DNA of 64,000 nt from CAWGHZ01 sp963775315 (GCA_963775315.1 CAVZIN010000009.1:470637-534636), one strand, 5' to 3'; shown: positions 24,310 to 34,230, numbered from the stretch's first letter. The notes: generated by a model from the letters alone, not told the origin. Translations and numbers: made by a program.

Positions 24310-24813
24310 ATGCGATTCCGCACCATTGTCGCGCTCTGCGCGCTCGCCGCTGCGGCCGGCTGCGCGACCCGGGCGCCGATGCCGGACGACCAGTTCGCGC
24401 AGGTGCTTTGGACGCGGATGGTGGGTTTGCGCATGGTCGGCGACCACGCGATCGTCAGCCGGCCCTATGTCGGGAAAAACCCGCACGGCGCGATCCTCGA
24501 CTATTTGCAGACCGACGTCGAAATGGCGGGGCGCGACGCGCCGCTGATGGTGAAGAAGAACTTCGGCGGCAAGGGCATCTTCATCGGCAAGGTCTGGGCC
24601 GACCCGCAGCCCTACCTCAAGGACATCACCGTGATGTACAAGCGCGAAGCAGGGTACGACGCCGCCCACCAGGACTGGTTCTACGCCAACTACGCCCCGG
24701 ACGGCGCGGTCAAGGCCGCCGGGCGCGTCGAGATGTGCATCTCGTGCCACAAGAAGGCGCCGGGCGACGACTTCATCTTCAGCTTCGACCACCCCGCGCC
24801 CGGCGCACACTGA
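24310..24813 (+). CDS. Cytochrome P460-family protein, probable lipoprotein
   Basis: A 167-residue exported protein. The N-terminus is a signal sequence ending in AAAAGC with C18 as a possible lipobox cysteine. The single heme motif is CISCH (C143, C146, H147) near the C-terminus. The core GGKGIFIGKVWADPQPYLKD and MYKREAGYDAAHQDWFYANY match the P460 / cytochrome c' beta fold, whose members bind NO or oxidise hydroxylamine. A lysine that could cross-link heme is available in the GKGIFIGK segment but cannot be verified. It sits directly behind the GMC oxidoreductase. Confidence 0.8.
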   Translation: MRFRTIVALCALAAAAGCATRAPMPDDQFAQVLWTRMVGLRMVGDHAIVSRPYVGKNPHGAILDYLQTDVEMAGRDAPLMVKKNFGGKGIFIGKVWADPQPYLKDITVMYKREAGYDAAHQDWFYANYAPDGAVKAAGRVEMCISCHKKAPGDDFIFSFDHPAPGAH

Positions 24814-24925
24814 TCGCGGCCGCCGTGTCGCCTGCGTGACCGGAGGGGGACAGGAGCGGGCGGAGCGGAACAGCGCGCCGCCGCCTCGCGTTGCCCCGGC
24901 ATCGCAACGGATACGGAGAATGACC

Positions 24926-25483
24926 ATGCGCAAGACCCTTGCGCTGGCGGCAGTCAGCGCGCTTGCCCTCGCGACGGCGGCCTTGCCCGCCTCGGCCGAC
25001 ACGCAGAGCCGCGTGACCCCCGTGCCCCTGACCCAGCAGCAGGGCACCGTCCCCAACCAACAATTCCCGAACCCGCCGGGCGCCGGTCCCGAGAGCACCA
25101 ACGAGACCACGCACGAAGGCACGGTGCAGGAGCGCACGGGCACCACCGAGTACCGCTCGATGCACGAGCAATCCGGCGTCATGCCGCGCGAGGGCGGCCC
25201 CGCCTTCCCGGCCGGGCTGGAGGGCCAGAACCTCTACAACACGCATGGCGACGTCGTCGGGTCGATCAAGCAGGTCCGCGGCAACCGGATGGTCGTCGGC
25301 GTCGGCTCCTATCTCGGCATGGGCGAGCACGACATCGTCCTCAACCATGAGGAGGTCAACGTCTCGAAGGGCGGCAAGGCGACGACCGAGCTTTCGATCA
25401 CCGACCTGCAGCACAAGCCGCGCTTCGACGTGCAGACGACGGCGCCGAAGGGCCAGTCGGGCGACCGGTTCGAGCCGCGCTGA
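24926..25483 (+). CDS. Exported PRC-barrel domain protein
   Basis: A 185-residue secreted protein. Signal peptide residues 1-25 end at LPASADT. A low-complexity Q/P/T-rich linker of about 75 residues follows, and then a PRC-barrel-like beta domain (EGQNLYNTHGDVVGSIKQV through NHEEVNVSKGGK). The start is ATG 24926, seven bases from GGAG, not ATG 24920, which lies only one base away. PRC barrels are found in photosynthetic reaction centres and in RimM and often mediate protein or RNA contacts; exported ones have no agreed role. A second exported PRC-barrel protein lies at 26917. Confidence 0.8.
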   Translation: MRKTLALAAVSALALATAALPASADTQSRVTPVPLTQQQGTVPNQQFPNPPGAGPESTNETTHEGTVQERTGTTEYRSMHEQSGVMPREGGPAFPAGLEGQNLYNTHGDVVGSIKQVRGNRMVVGVGSYLGMGEHDIVLNHEEVNVSKGGKATTELSITDLQHKPRFDVQTTAPKGQSGDRFEPR

Positions 25484-25545
25484 ACCGAGACAGGACGCCA
25501 CGCGAACGGGGCGATCCAGCGCCGGCCGGGTCGCCCCTTCCGCGC

Positions 25546-26772
25546 CTACGCCCCGGCGAGCTTCGTCACCCAGGCGAGCTGGGCCGGCAGGCAGATCGTC
25601 TTGAGGTCGTAGGTCGCGCGCGCGAAGGCACGGGCATTGGCGCCGAGCCGGGCGCGCGCCGTTTCGTCGGCCGCCAAGGTGCAGACCGTGTCGGCGAGCG
25701 CCGCGGTATCGAAGAACGGCACCAGGAGGCCGGTCTCGCCGCCCGCGATCGCCTCGCGCACCGGCGCCGTGTCGCTCGCCACGATCGCGCAACCCGCGCT
25801 CATCGCCTCGAGCAGGCTCCACGACAGGACGAACGGGTAGGTCAGGTAGACGTGCACCGTCGAAAGCTGCAGCAGCGGCACGAAGTGGCGATAGGGCAGG
25901 TTGCCGACGAAATGGACCCGGCTCATGTCCAGCCGGTCGCGCACCTCTGACAGGAACACTTCCTTCCACGTCCGGCCGGCGGGCGGGCGGGCGCCATAGC
26001 TTACCCCGTCGCCACCGACGATCAGCGCGCGCGCCTTGGGCCGGCGGCGCAGGATTTCCGGCAGGGCGCGCATGAACACATGGTAGCCGCGATAGGGCTC
26101 GAGGTTGCGGTTGACCAGCGTGATCACCTCGTCGGCGCGGCTGAGCGAAAGGCCGCTCGCCAGGTCGACCCGCACGCTGGCGCTCGGTGCGACGAGGTCG
26201 GTGTCGATCCCGTCATGCGCCACCTCGATCTTGGGGCGGAGCGGCTCCGGGAAGGTCGAGGCCTGCCAGCGGGTCGGCGACAGACCCGCGTCGGCCGCCA
26301 CGAACTGCAGCAGGTTGGCTGCGTTCTTGAGCGTCACCCGGCACGCATCGGCGGGATCGCGCGCAGGAAATTCAAGGTCGAACCCGACGTCGGCGCCGTG
26401 CGGCTGGTAGAAGAACTCGCAATAGGTCCCGAACCGGGCCGCCGGCCACGCCTCCTTGAGGAACAGCCCGTCGCCCCAGCCCGGATGGGCGACGATCGCG
26501 TCGGGCGCGAGCCCCGCCGTGCGCAGCGCGAGCGCGGCGCGGTAAGACGCCTCGCCGCGGATCGTCTGCATCTCGAGATCCTGGAGCCACGGGTGGATGT
26601 CGGGCGACGGCTTCCGCGCCGGCTGGTACGGCACCACGCGCACCCCCTGCCACCGCTCCGGCACGTTGCGCCGGATGGCGAGCGCTGTCACCTCGTGACC
26701 CGCGGCGGCGAGCGCCGGGGCGAGGTGGCGGAACTGGCCGGGGAAGTTCTGGTGGGCGAACAGGATGCGCAT
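25546..26772 (-). CDS. Glycosyltransferase family 4
   Basis: A 408-residue GT4 glycosyltransferase. The N-terminal strand MRILFAHQNFPGQFRHLAPAL is typical of family members that begin with an acceptor-binding Q-F-P-G loop. The C-terminal half has VGGDGVSYG, HFVGNLPYRHFVPLLQLSTVHVYLTYPFVLSWS, and the E-x7-E helix SLLEAMSAGCAIVASD. It transfers a hexose or similar sugar to a lipid-linked or polysaccharide acceptor. No other sugar genes are adjacent; it stands between two PRC-barrel genes. Convergence with the upstream PRC gene leaves 62 bases, in which GGGGCGA (25508) and TCGCCCC (25531) could form a terminator. Confidence 0.88.
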   Translation of the reverse strand: MRILFAHQNFPGQFRHLAPALAAAGHEVTALAIRRNVPERWQGVRVVPYQPARKPSPDIHPWLQDLEMQTIRGEASYRAALALRTAGLAPDAIVAHPGWGDGLFLKEAWPAARFGTYCEFFYQPHGADVGFDLEFPARDPADACRVTLKNAANLLQFVAADAGLSPTRWQASTFPEPLRPKIEVAHDGIDTDLVAPSASVRVDLASGLSLSRADEVITLVNRNLEPYRGYHVFMRALPEILRRRPKARALIVGGDGVSYGARPPAGRTWKEVFLSEVRDRLDMSRVHFVGNLPYRHFVPLLQLSTVHVYLTYPFVLSWSLLEAMSAGCAIVASDTAPVREAIAGGETGLLVPFFDTAALADTVCTLAADETARARLGANARAFARATYDLKTICLPAQLAWVTKLAGA

Positions 26773-26916
26773 GCGCGGACGTTAATTGACGCCCATGCGG
26801 CGCGCCAGCCCGCGCACGCCGCGGGCGTTCCGCGCGGCGGAACCCCGTTCCGCGCGGCGCGTTACCCAATCCGCCACGACGGGCCCGAGGTGGGCGCCGG
26901 GGCCGAGGAGGATGCC

Positions 26917-27465
26917 ATGTCGAGACGGTCGCGATCTGCACTGTCCACCGCGGTCGCGGCCGCGGGGCTCGCCGCCGCCTTGTGGCAGCCCGCGGCCTTC
27001 GCCCAGCGGGCGGCGCCTGACGCCGCCCCGCCCGCCCAGGCGACGCCGGGCCCGCGGGCTCAGCCGCAGCAGCCCCAGCCGGCCCCGCAAGGGCCCGAGC
27101 ACGCACCCGGCGTCCAGCCGCAGGCCCCATCGGGCGAGGTGGACGGCGGCGGCGGCGCCTTGCTCAAAATCGACGTCATCCGGTTGCAACGCGGGCTCCG
27201 CGCGTCGAAGGTGATCGGGGCGACGGTCTACAACGACGCCAAGGCCAAGATCGGCACGATCCACGATCTGATCATCGAGGGCGGCGACAAGCTTCTGTTC
27301 GGCGTGATCTCGGTCGGCGGCTTCCTCGGCGTCGGCGACCGGCTGGTCGCCGTGCCCTACCAGGCGCTGCAGATCCAGCCGGACAAGGTGGTGCTGAGCG
27401 GTGTCACCAAGGCCGAGCTCGAGAAGGCGCCCGAGTTCCGCTACGCCAAAGCCGGCGGCAAGTAG
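26917..27465 (+). CDS. Second exported PRC-barrel domain protein
   Basis: A 182-residue protein with a signal peptide (ending near AAFAQ), a long Pro/Gln/Ala linker (about residues 30-80) and a C-terminal PRC barrel (LRASKVIGATVYNDAKAKIG then KLLFGVISVGGFLGVGD and LVAVPYQALQIQ). The layout is the same as in the protein encoded at 24926, although sequence identity is low, so both may share a role at the cell envelope. ATG 26917 is preceded by GAGGAGG. It runs convergent with the response-regulator gene. Confidence 0.8.
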   Translation: MSRRSRSALSTAVAAAGLAAALWQPAAFAQRAAPDAAPPAQATPGPRAQPQQPQPAPQGPEHAPGVQPQAPSGEVDGGGGALLKIDVIRLQRGLRASKVIGATVYNDAKAKIGTIHDLIIEGGDKLLFGVISVGGFLGVGDRLVAVPYQALQIQPDKVVLSGVTKAELEKAPEFRYAKAGGK

Positions 27466-27481
27466 GGTCGCCAGTGCCGGC

Positions 27482-27856
27482 TCAGTTCGGCGGCTCGTGG
27501 CGGGCGAGCACGCGGCGCGCCGCGGCGCACACGTCGTGCAATGTGAACGGCTTGGCGATCACCTCGTCGATCAGCGCATCGAGATTGTGGGCGCGCTGCC
27601 GCTCGGCCGGATAGCCGGTCATCAGGAGGATGGGCACCTCCGGATGGTCCTTCGCGACCTTGAGGGCGAGCTCGATCCCGTCCAGTTCGGGCATCAATAT
27701 GTCGGCCAGCACGAGGTCGTAGCGCTCGGCCGCCAGCGCGCTGAGCGCCTTGAGCCCATCCTCGACCGTGCGAACGACATGCCCGTCCTGGCTGAGGGCG
27801 CGGGCGACGAATTCGCGCATGGCGACCGAGTCTTCGGCCACGAGGATCTTCGCCAC
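27482..27856 (-). CDS. Single-domain response regulator
   Basis: A 124-residue stand-alone receiver domain. The acidic pair is in ILVAEDSVAM, the phospho-acceptor Asp in LVLADILMPELDG, the conserved Thr in LLMTGYP, and the Lys in VIAKPFTLHD. There is no output domain, so it probably acts in a phosphorelay or by protein contact, like CheY or DivK. GTG 27856 is chosen because GGAGG is well placed before it; an upstream start would add 22 residues. Its partner kinase is unknown. The FixL-like hybrid kinase at 15341 has no cognate regulator nearby, but pairing the two would be speculation. Confidence 0.85.
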   Translation of the reverse strand: MAKILVAEDSVAMREFVARALSQDGHVVRTVEDGLKALSALAAERYDLVLADILMPELDGIELALKVAKDHPEVPILLMTGYPAERQRAHNLDALIDEVIAKPFTLHDVCAAARRVLARHEPPN

Positions 27857-27983
27857 GCACGACCTCCTTCGGTGCGGCGCCCATGCGCCGGGCGGCCATG
27901 ATCGGTTCCGACTGGTTTCCAATTCGTGAATACCATGGCGTGGTTAGGTGCCGCCGCGTGGAGGACTGTGCTATCTCCCCGCC

Positions 27984-29036
27984 ATGCACACCGAGGATTT
28001 CGACTTCGACCTGCCGCGCGAACTGATCGCCCAGCACCCCGCCGAGCCGCGCGAATCCGCGCGCCTGCTGGAGGTCGGGCCGGCTGGCCTCTCCGACCGC
28101 ACGGTACGCGACCTGCCCGGCCTGCTCGCGCCCGGCGACCTTCTGGTGTTCAACGACACCAAGGTGATCCCGGCACGGCTGTTCGGGCGGCGCGGGGCGG
28201 CGCGGATCGAGGTGACGCTGCATCGCGCGGACGGCCCCGCCGCCTGGCGCGCCTTCGCCCGGCCGGCGCGTCGGCTGCACCCCGGCGACCAGATCGCGTT
28301 CGAGGGCGGGCTGGAGGCGACGGTCGCCGCGCGCCACGAGGCCGGCGAGGTGACGCTCGCCTTCCCGATCGCGGGGGCCGCCCTGCTCGCCGCGATCGAG
28401 ACGTCGGGCCACGTGCCGCTGCCGCCCTATATCCGGCGGGAAGACGGCGACGACGACGCGGACCGGACGGACTACCAGACCATGTTCGCCCGCCGGCCGG
28501 GCGCGGTGGCGGCACCAACCGCGGGGCTGCATTTCACCCCGGCGCTGATGGCCGCGCTCGAAGCCCGCGGCGTGGCGCGGCAGGCAGTCACGCTCCACGT
28601 CGGGGCGGGCACCTTCCTGCCGGTAAAGGTCGAGGAGGTGGCCGAGCATCGCATGCATGCCGAGTACGGCGAGATCGCGCCCGGGGCCGCGGACGCGATC
28701 AACCGGGCCCGCGCCGGTGGCGGGCGCGTCGTCGCCTGCGGCACGACCAGCCTGCGCCTGCTGGAGTCCGCGGCCGACACGGACGGGCGGGTGCGGCCCT
28801 TCGCCGGCGAGACCGCATTGTTCATCACCCCCGGCTACCGCTTCCGCGCGGTCGACCTGCTGCTTACCAACTTCCATCTGCCGCGCTCGACCCTGTTCAT
28901 GCTGGTCGCCGCCTTCGCCGGGCTCGACCGGATGAAGGCCGCGTACGAGCACGCCAAGCGGGCCGGGTACCGGTTCTATTCGTACGGCGATGCCTGCCTG
29001 CTGCACCCGGTTGGCGCGGCCGCGCCGCGGCACTAG
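27984..29036 (+). CDS. queA: tRNA preQ1(34) S-adenosylmethionine ribosyltransferase-isomerase QueA
   Basis: A 350-residue QueA, which moves the ribosyl part of S-adenosylmethionine to 7-aminomethyl-7-deazaguanine at tRNA position 34 and so makes epoxyqueuosine. Typical segments are FDFDLPRELIAQHPAEPRESARLL, LLVFNDTKVIPARLFG, APTAGLHFTPALM, and GTFLPVKVEEVAEHRMHAE. Also typical are GTTSLRLLES and TNFHLPRSTLFMLVAAFAG. Length is normal. It is the first gene of a queA-queF-queG group. The tRNA-guanine transglycosylase gene, often next to queA, is not here. Confidence 0.96.
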   Translation: MHTEDFDFDLPRELIAQHPAEPRESARLLEVGPAGLSDRTVRDLPGLLAPGDLLVFNDTKVIPARLFGRRGAARIEVTLHRADGPAAWRAFARPARRLHPGDQIAFEGGLEATVAARHEAGEVTLAFPIAGAALLAAIETSGHVPLPPYIRREDGDDDADRTDYQTMFARRPGAVAAPTAGLHFTPALMAALEARGVARQAVTLHVGAGTFLPVKVEEVAEHRMHAEYGEIAPGAADAINRARAGGGRVVACGTTSLRLLESAADTDGRVRPFAGETALFITPGYRFRAVDLLLTNFHLPRSTLFMLVAAFAGLDRMKAAYEHAKRAGYRFYSYGDACLLHPVGAAAPRH

Positions 29037-29045
29037 ATTGCCGCC

Positions 29046-29502
29046 ATGTCCGACATGAACGAGACGACGCTGACCCAGCTCGGCCATCCGGCCGCCCTGC
29101 CCGCCTCGCCCGAGGCGGCGCGCATCGAGAAGGTGCCGAACCCCAACCGCGGCACGGCCTACCTGGTACGCTTCACCTGCCCGGAGTTCACGGCGCTCTG
29201 CCCGATCACCGGCCAGCCCGATTTCGCCCATCTTGTGATCGACTACGTGCCGGGTGCCTGGCTGGTCGAGTCGAAGTCGCTGAAGCTCTATCTCGGGTCG
29301 TTCCGCAACCACGGCGCCTTCCACGAGGCCTGCACCCTGGCCATCGCCGAGCGGCTAGCCCGCGAGATCGCGCCCACGTGGCTCCGCATCGGCGGCTACT
29401 GGTATCCGCGCGGCGGCATGCCGATCGACGTGTTCTACCAGACCGGCGCCCCGCCCGAAGGCCTCTGGCTGCCCGATCAGGGGGTGGCGCCCTATCGCGG
29501 CC

Positions 29503-29510
<8 letters not shown>
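29046..29510 (+). CDS. queF: NADPH-dependent 7-cyano-7-deazaguanine reductase QueF
   Basis: A 154-residue single-domain QueF (the short type), which reduces the nitrile of preQ0 to the amine preQ1 with NADPH. The catalytic Cys is in FTALCPITGQPDFAHL, followed by the substrate Asp, and the NADPH-binding motif is ESKSLKLYLGSFRNHG. It lies 9 bases after queA and overlaps the GTG start of queG by 8 bases. The queuosine steps before preQ0 (folE, queD, queE, queC) are not encoded in the window. Confidence 0.95.
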
Positions 29511-30675
<1,165 letters not shown>

Positions 30676-30697
30676 CCATAATTTCCGCCCCGGGAGC

Positions 30698-30713
30698 GTC
30701 GGAATTCTTTACA
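30698..30713 (+). promoter_or_regulatory. Candidate enhancer-binding-protein site, PEP-CTERM gene 1
   Basis: GTCGGAATTCTTTACA, one mismatch from the copy at 62747-62762. It lies 79 bases upstream of the sigma-54 promoter. The larger stretch 30700-30719 is an inverted repeat with the half-sites CGGAATT and AATTCCG. Related copies precede the other two PEP-CTERM genes. Confidence 0.7.
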
Positions 30714-30776
30714 ATTCCGCTAAACTAGCCCCGCCCCCTCCCGCAAAATCCAGTCTTTTCAAAGCCTTGAAAATTG

Positions 30777-30792
30777 TGGCACGATTCTTGCA
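30777..30792 (+). promoter_or_regulatory. Sigma-54 (-24/-12) promoter of PEP-CTERM gene 1
   Basis: TGGCACGATTCTTGCA matches the RpoN consensus TGGCACG-N4-TTGCW at every fixed position, with GG and GC 12 bases apart. Transcription would start about 12 bases further on, leaving a leader of roughly 50 bases before ATG 30857. Confidence 0.85.
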
Positions 30793-30856
30793 TGATTGCC
30801 GGCGGGTGTGGCGTGCCACTGCACCAAATGGATAATGAGGGTAGTGAGGGGTTCTG

Positions 30857-32215
30857 ATGGTTGCGGTTAAGAGATTTGCGGGTGGATTTGACGGCATGCG
30901 GTGGCTGACGGCCGGGATCGCCGTTTCGGCGGTGGCCGGCTTGGCGCTGCTGAGCGCGCCGGGCGCCAAGGCTGATTCGCTGATCTCCGACTACGTGGGC
31001 GGGCTGCCGACGTTCCAGGTCGACGGCCAGCTCAACGATTGGGGCGTGAACGTCAAGAATGGCGACGTCAACTACAATGGCGCCACCACGTATCCCTGCG
31101 GCACCACGGGCAGCGGGTGTCCGAGCACGATCGGCATCTCGAACCCGTCGCCCCCACTCTATAACTCCGGGCAGTACGCTAACCCGCCGGCGGGTCAGCC
31201 GGGCGGGCAGAGCAACGGGATCACCCTGACGCCGACCAACGAAATCGTCACGACGACGACCCACCCGCAGATCGTGGGGGCGTCCAACGGCGCGCTCAAC
31301 CCCTATGTCGAGGACTCGAGGGATAGCGCGTCGGGCACGGGTTCGTCCGGCTATGTCGGCCCGGAAGCCGGCGGCCAGAATTACGACGCCGAGTTCCTGG
31401 GCGCTGCCGTGAAGCAGAGCAATACCGCGCCGGGGTTGGCGGGGGCGACGCTTTCGCTCGGAATCCTGAGCGGCCTTCGGCCGGACAACGGCCCGACCGA
31501 ATTCGGGCCGGGTGACATCTTCATCACCACCCGCAACGCGGACGGCTCAGTCAAGTCCACCTACGGGATCGAAGTCGGCGGCGGCGTCGGTTGCGCCACA
31601 ACGAACTGCAACCAGCAGAAGGGTGATCAGGGATCGACCTACGGCGTGAACAGCCAGGGCTACACCGACGCGAGTGGAAATCCGGGTGCCGGCAACGGCG
31701 CGCAGACGCAGGACAATAGCTCCACGAAGATCGGCGACGTGTTCAAGATCACGAGCAGTAGCCAAGTGGTCAACACGCCAAGCTATTTGGGTGCGGGTAA
31801 CGGTTACGCGGTCGAACTCAACGGCGCCAACCTTACCGACGCGGACGGCACCACCGGCTACATCGGCACGGTCAACTCCATGATGGCCAACTGGTCGGCC
31901 TCCATGTGCGCCCAAGCTACCGGCGGCCCGGACCAGAGCTGCTCCGATCACTCCATTATTGAGGCGGCCCTCAACCTCGGGCTGTTCGCAGGGGACGCGT
32001 ACACGGTCGGCGACGAGCAGTTCCTCTCGATGTCTATCTACTGGGGCCCGGATTGCGGCAACGACGTGGTGGCGACCGACTTCACCATCGGCTGGCAGGA
32101 GCCGGTGCCCGAGCCGGGTACCATGGCGATCTTCCTGACCGGGCTGATCGGGCTCGGCGGGATGGGCTGGGCGCGGCGCCGCAAGGCGGGGCCGGCCCAG
32201 GCCGTGGCCGCCTGA
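30857..32215 (+). CDS. PEP-CTERM sorting domain protein 1
   Basis: A 452-residue exported protein. The N-terminus has a signal peptide with a likely cut after APGAKA. The mature part is rich in Gly, Asn, Ser and Thr with few charges. The C-terminus has the sorting signal VPEPGTM (PEP at 418-420), a hydrophobic helix of about 18 residues and WARRRK, recognised by an exosortase (XrtA type). I cannot name the mature domain. ATG 30857 follows GAGGGG. The leader carries a sigma-54 promoter and an upstream motif, and a terminator follows at 32235, so it is a single-gene unit. Exosortase itself is not in the window. Confidence 0.88.
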   Translation: MVAVKRFAGGFDGMRWLTAGIAVSAVAGLALLSAPGAKADSLISDYVGGLPTFQVDGQLNDWGVNVKNGDVNYNGATTYPCGTTGSGCPSTIGISNPSPPLYNSGQYANPPAGQPGGQSNGITLTPTNEIVTTTTHPQIVGASNGALNPYVEDSRDSASGTGSSGYVGPEAGGQNYDAEFLGAAVKQSNTAPGLAGATLSLGILSGLRPDNGPTEFGPGDIFITTRNADGSVKSTYGIEVGGGVGCATTNCNQQKGDQGSTYGVNSQGYTDASGNPGAGNGAQTQDNSSTKIGDVFKITSSSQVVNTPSYLGAGNGYAVELNGANLTDADGTTGYIGTVNSMMANWSASMCAQATGGPDQSCSDHSIIEAALNLGLFAGDAYTVGDEQFLSMSIYWGPDCGNDVVATDFTIGWQEPVPEPGTMAIFLTGLIGLGGMGWARRRKAGPAQAVAA

Positions 32216-32234
32216 CCCTCGGCGAACTTGTTGC

Positions 32235-32261
32235 AAAAGGGCGGCCTCAGGCCGCCCTTTT
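32235..32261 (+). terminator. Rho-independent terminator after PEP-CTERM gene 1
   Basis: The 12-base stem AAAAGGGCGGCC pairs with GGCCGCCCTTTT around the loop TCA and is followed by CGTTT. It lies 20 bases after the stop codon. Confidence 0.85.
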
Positions 32262-32323
32262 CGTTTGGTGCGGAGCCAAAGCGCACTGGACAGGGGCCGC
32301 GGTGGGTCCCTATAACCTCGGCC

Positions 32324-33461
32324 ATGCGCGCGGAAACCCACGACCTCATTGCCGACATCGAGCGGTCCCTCGGGCTGCTGGGGAGGCATCTTTGACGTCG
32401 ATGCCTCGGAACGCCGCCTCGCCGAGCTGAACGCGCAGGCCGAGAACCCCGACCTCTGGAACGACCCGGCCGCCGCGCAGGCCGTGATGCGCGAGCGAAC
32501 CCGCCTCGACCATGCGATCACAGCCTTCCGCGCCCTTGCGAGCGAGCTCGCCGACAATCGCGATTTGATCGAGCTGGGCGAGGCGGAGGAGGACGATGCG
32601 GTCGTCGCCGAGGCCGAGAGCGCGCTCGATAAGCTCCGCGCCCGCGCCGCCAAGCTGGAGCTCGAGAGCCTGCTGTCGGGCGAGGCCGACGCCAACGACG
32701 CCTTTGTCGAGATCCACGCCGGCGCCGGCGGCACCGAATCGCAGGATTGGGCGGAGATGCTGGCGCGCATGTACGCGCGCTGGGCCGAGGACCACGGCTA
32801 CAAGATCGAATGGCTGGAGGAGAGCGCGGGCGAGCAGGCCGGCATCAAGTCCGCCACGTTGCGCGTCTCGGGCGTCAACGCCTATGGCTGGCTCAAGACC
32901 GAATCGGGTGTCCACCGCCTTGTGCGCATCTCGCCGTTCGACGCCAATGCGCGGCGCCAGACCAGCTTCGCCTCGGTCTGGGTGTACCCCGTAGTCGACG
33001 AGACGATCGACGTCGAGATCCTGGACAAGGATTTGAGGGTCGACACCTACCGCGCCTCCGGTGCCGGCGGTCAGCACGTCAACAAGACGGATTCGGCGGT
33101 GCGCCTCACCCACATGCCGACCGGCATCGTGGTGGCCTGCCAGACCGACCGGTCGCAGCACCGCAACCGCGCCGCGGCGATGGCCATGCTGCGGGCGCGC
33201 CTCTACGAGGCCGAGCTGCGCAAGCGCGAGGAGGCGGCCCAGGCAACACACGACGCCAAGACCGACATCGGTTGGGGCCACCAGATCCGCTCCTACGTCC
33301 TGCACCCGTACCAGATGGTCAAGGACCTGCGCACCGAGGTGGAGACCTCGAACACCCAAGCCGTGCTCGATGGCGACATCGATGCCTTCATGGCGGCGGC
33401 ACTGGCCGCGCGGGTGGGAGGAGCAGCGTCCTCGCCCGCCCCAGAAAAGCGCGAGTCATAG
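32324..33461 (+). CDS. prfB: Peptide chain release factor 2, with programmed +1 frameshift
   Basis: RF2, which releases peptides at UGA and UAA codons. The gene is read in two frames. The first frame starts at ATG 32324 and stops at TGA 32393 after 23 codons; a +1 shift on CTTTGAC then continues for 355 codons, giving 378 residues. GGGGAGG sits three bases before CTT, as in the known RF2 stimulator. The stop-recognition tripeptide SPF is in RISPFDANARR, and the peptidyl-hydrolase motif GGQ is in GAGGQHVNKTDSAVRL. The gene is autoregulated: low RF2 favours frameshifting. Automatic callers may start it falsely at 32349. Confidence 0.93.
32381..32396 (+). promoter_or_regulatory. prfB: prfB programmed +1 frameshift signal
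   Basis: GGGAGG, CAT and CTTTGAC follow each other in the order internal Shine-Dalgarno, three-base spacer and slippery Leu-stop. TGA 32393-32395 ends the zero frame; shifting by one base reads GAC next. Confidence 0.9.
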
Positions 33462-33683
33462 GTCTCGCGCGGCATACGGTCCGCGCCCCAAGTTGTTCCC
33501 AGAAGATTTTCCTTGCGCCCAAGTCGGACGGCGCTAGCATTCGGGCCGTTGCTCGCCGCACATCTGCCTCGGACCTTCGCGCCGGCTTCGCCCGAGCCGC
33601 GTTCTGCCGCAACGACAATGTTCGGACGAAGCGATCGTCCGCCGGGAACGCCCCGGGGGCGAACCATAAGCCTGGGAGGCAAC

Positions 33684-33890
33684 ATGGCGACAGGGATCGT
33701 GAAGTGGTTCAACGTGGCCAAGGGCTACGGCTTCATCACCCCCGACGAAGGGGGCAAGGACGTGTTCGTGCACATCTCCGCGGTGCAGGAGGCGGGGCTC
33801 GCTTCCCTCGACGAGGGCCAGCGGGTCCGCTACGAGGGCATCAAGGAGCCGCGCGGCATGAAGGCGATCAATATCGGCGCCGCGGAATAG
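33684..33890 (+). CDS. Cold-shock domain protein (CspA family)
   Basis: A 68-residue cold-shock domain protein with RNP1 in KGYGFITP and RNP2 in DVFVHISAV. It binds single-stranded RNA or DNA and melts secondary structure. Start ATG 33684 is preceded by GGGAGG at a good distance. The 222-base gap before it, from the end of prfB, could contain a long 5' leader, usual for csp genes, but no defined structure is evident to me. The AT-poor body agrees with the host average. Whether it responds to cold cannot be told. Confidence 0.93.
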   Translation: MATGIVKWFNVAKGYGFITPDEGGKDVFVHISAVQEAGLASLDEGQRVRYEGIKEPRGMKAINIGAAE

Positions 33891-33964
33891 GGCGCCCTTG
33901 CCTGGACCGGCGGGGGCGGCTATATACGCCCCCGCCGCCCATGGCTGGCAGTTGGAGACGCGCG

Positions 33965-34189
33965 ATGAAGGACGGAATCCACCCCGACTATCACGAGATC
34001 AACGTGATCATGACCGACGGGTCGACCTACAAGACCCGCTCGACCTGGGGCAAGGAAGGCGACACGATGCGGCTCGACATCGATTCGCGCTCGCACCCGG
34101 CATGGACCGGCCAGCATCGGCTGAACGACGCCGGCGGCCAGGTCGCAAAGTTCAACAAGCGCTTCGCCGGGATCGGGCTCAAGCGCTGA
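33965..34189 (+). CDS. rpmE: Ribosomal protein L31
   Basis: A 74-residue L31. It begins with MKDGIHPDYHEINVIMTDGS and has RSTWGKEGDTMRLDID and SHPAWTG. It lacks the four zinc-binding cysteines of the C+ form, as in many alphaproteobacterial L31 proteins (C- type). It is a component of the large subunit near the central protuberance. The gene follows the cold-shock gene after 74 bases. A terminator-like hairpin at 34211-34230 lies beyond it. Confidence 0.94.
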   Translation: MKDGIHPDYHEINVIMTDGSTYKTRSTWGKEGDTMRLDIDSRSHPAWTGQHRLNDAGGQVAKFNKRFAGIGLKR

Positions 34190-34203
34190 CGCCTGGCGGC
34201 GCC

Positions 34204-34230
34204 AAAAAAAGAGCCGCCCGGAGGCGGCTC
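34204..34230 (-). terminator. Hairpin terminator, oriented for the minus strand
   Basis: GAGCCGCC and GGCGGCTC (34211-34230) form an 8-base stem with a 4-base loop. The A7 run at 34204-34210 is a T run only when read on the minus strand, so it fits termination of the leftward rhodanese transcript, although rpmE might also use the hairpin. The rest of 34231-34445 shows no gene. Confidence 0.65.

Noticed and set aside
22495..25182. An 895-residue open frame on the minus strand across the GMC and P460 genes
   Set aside because: The opposite strand encodes proteins with clear FAD and heme motifs; this frame is a shadow.
32324..32395. Apparent premature stop or broken prfB
   Set aside because: The stop is the known RF2 frameshift site with its internal Shine-Dalgarno, so the gene is intact.
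33462..33683. Possible gene in the gap before the cold-shock gene
   Set aside because: Frames there are short and without family features; a long leader of the cold-shock gene is more likely.
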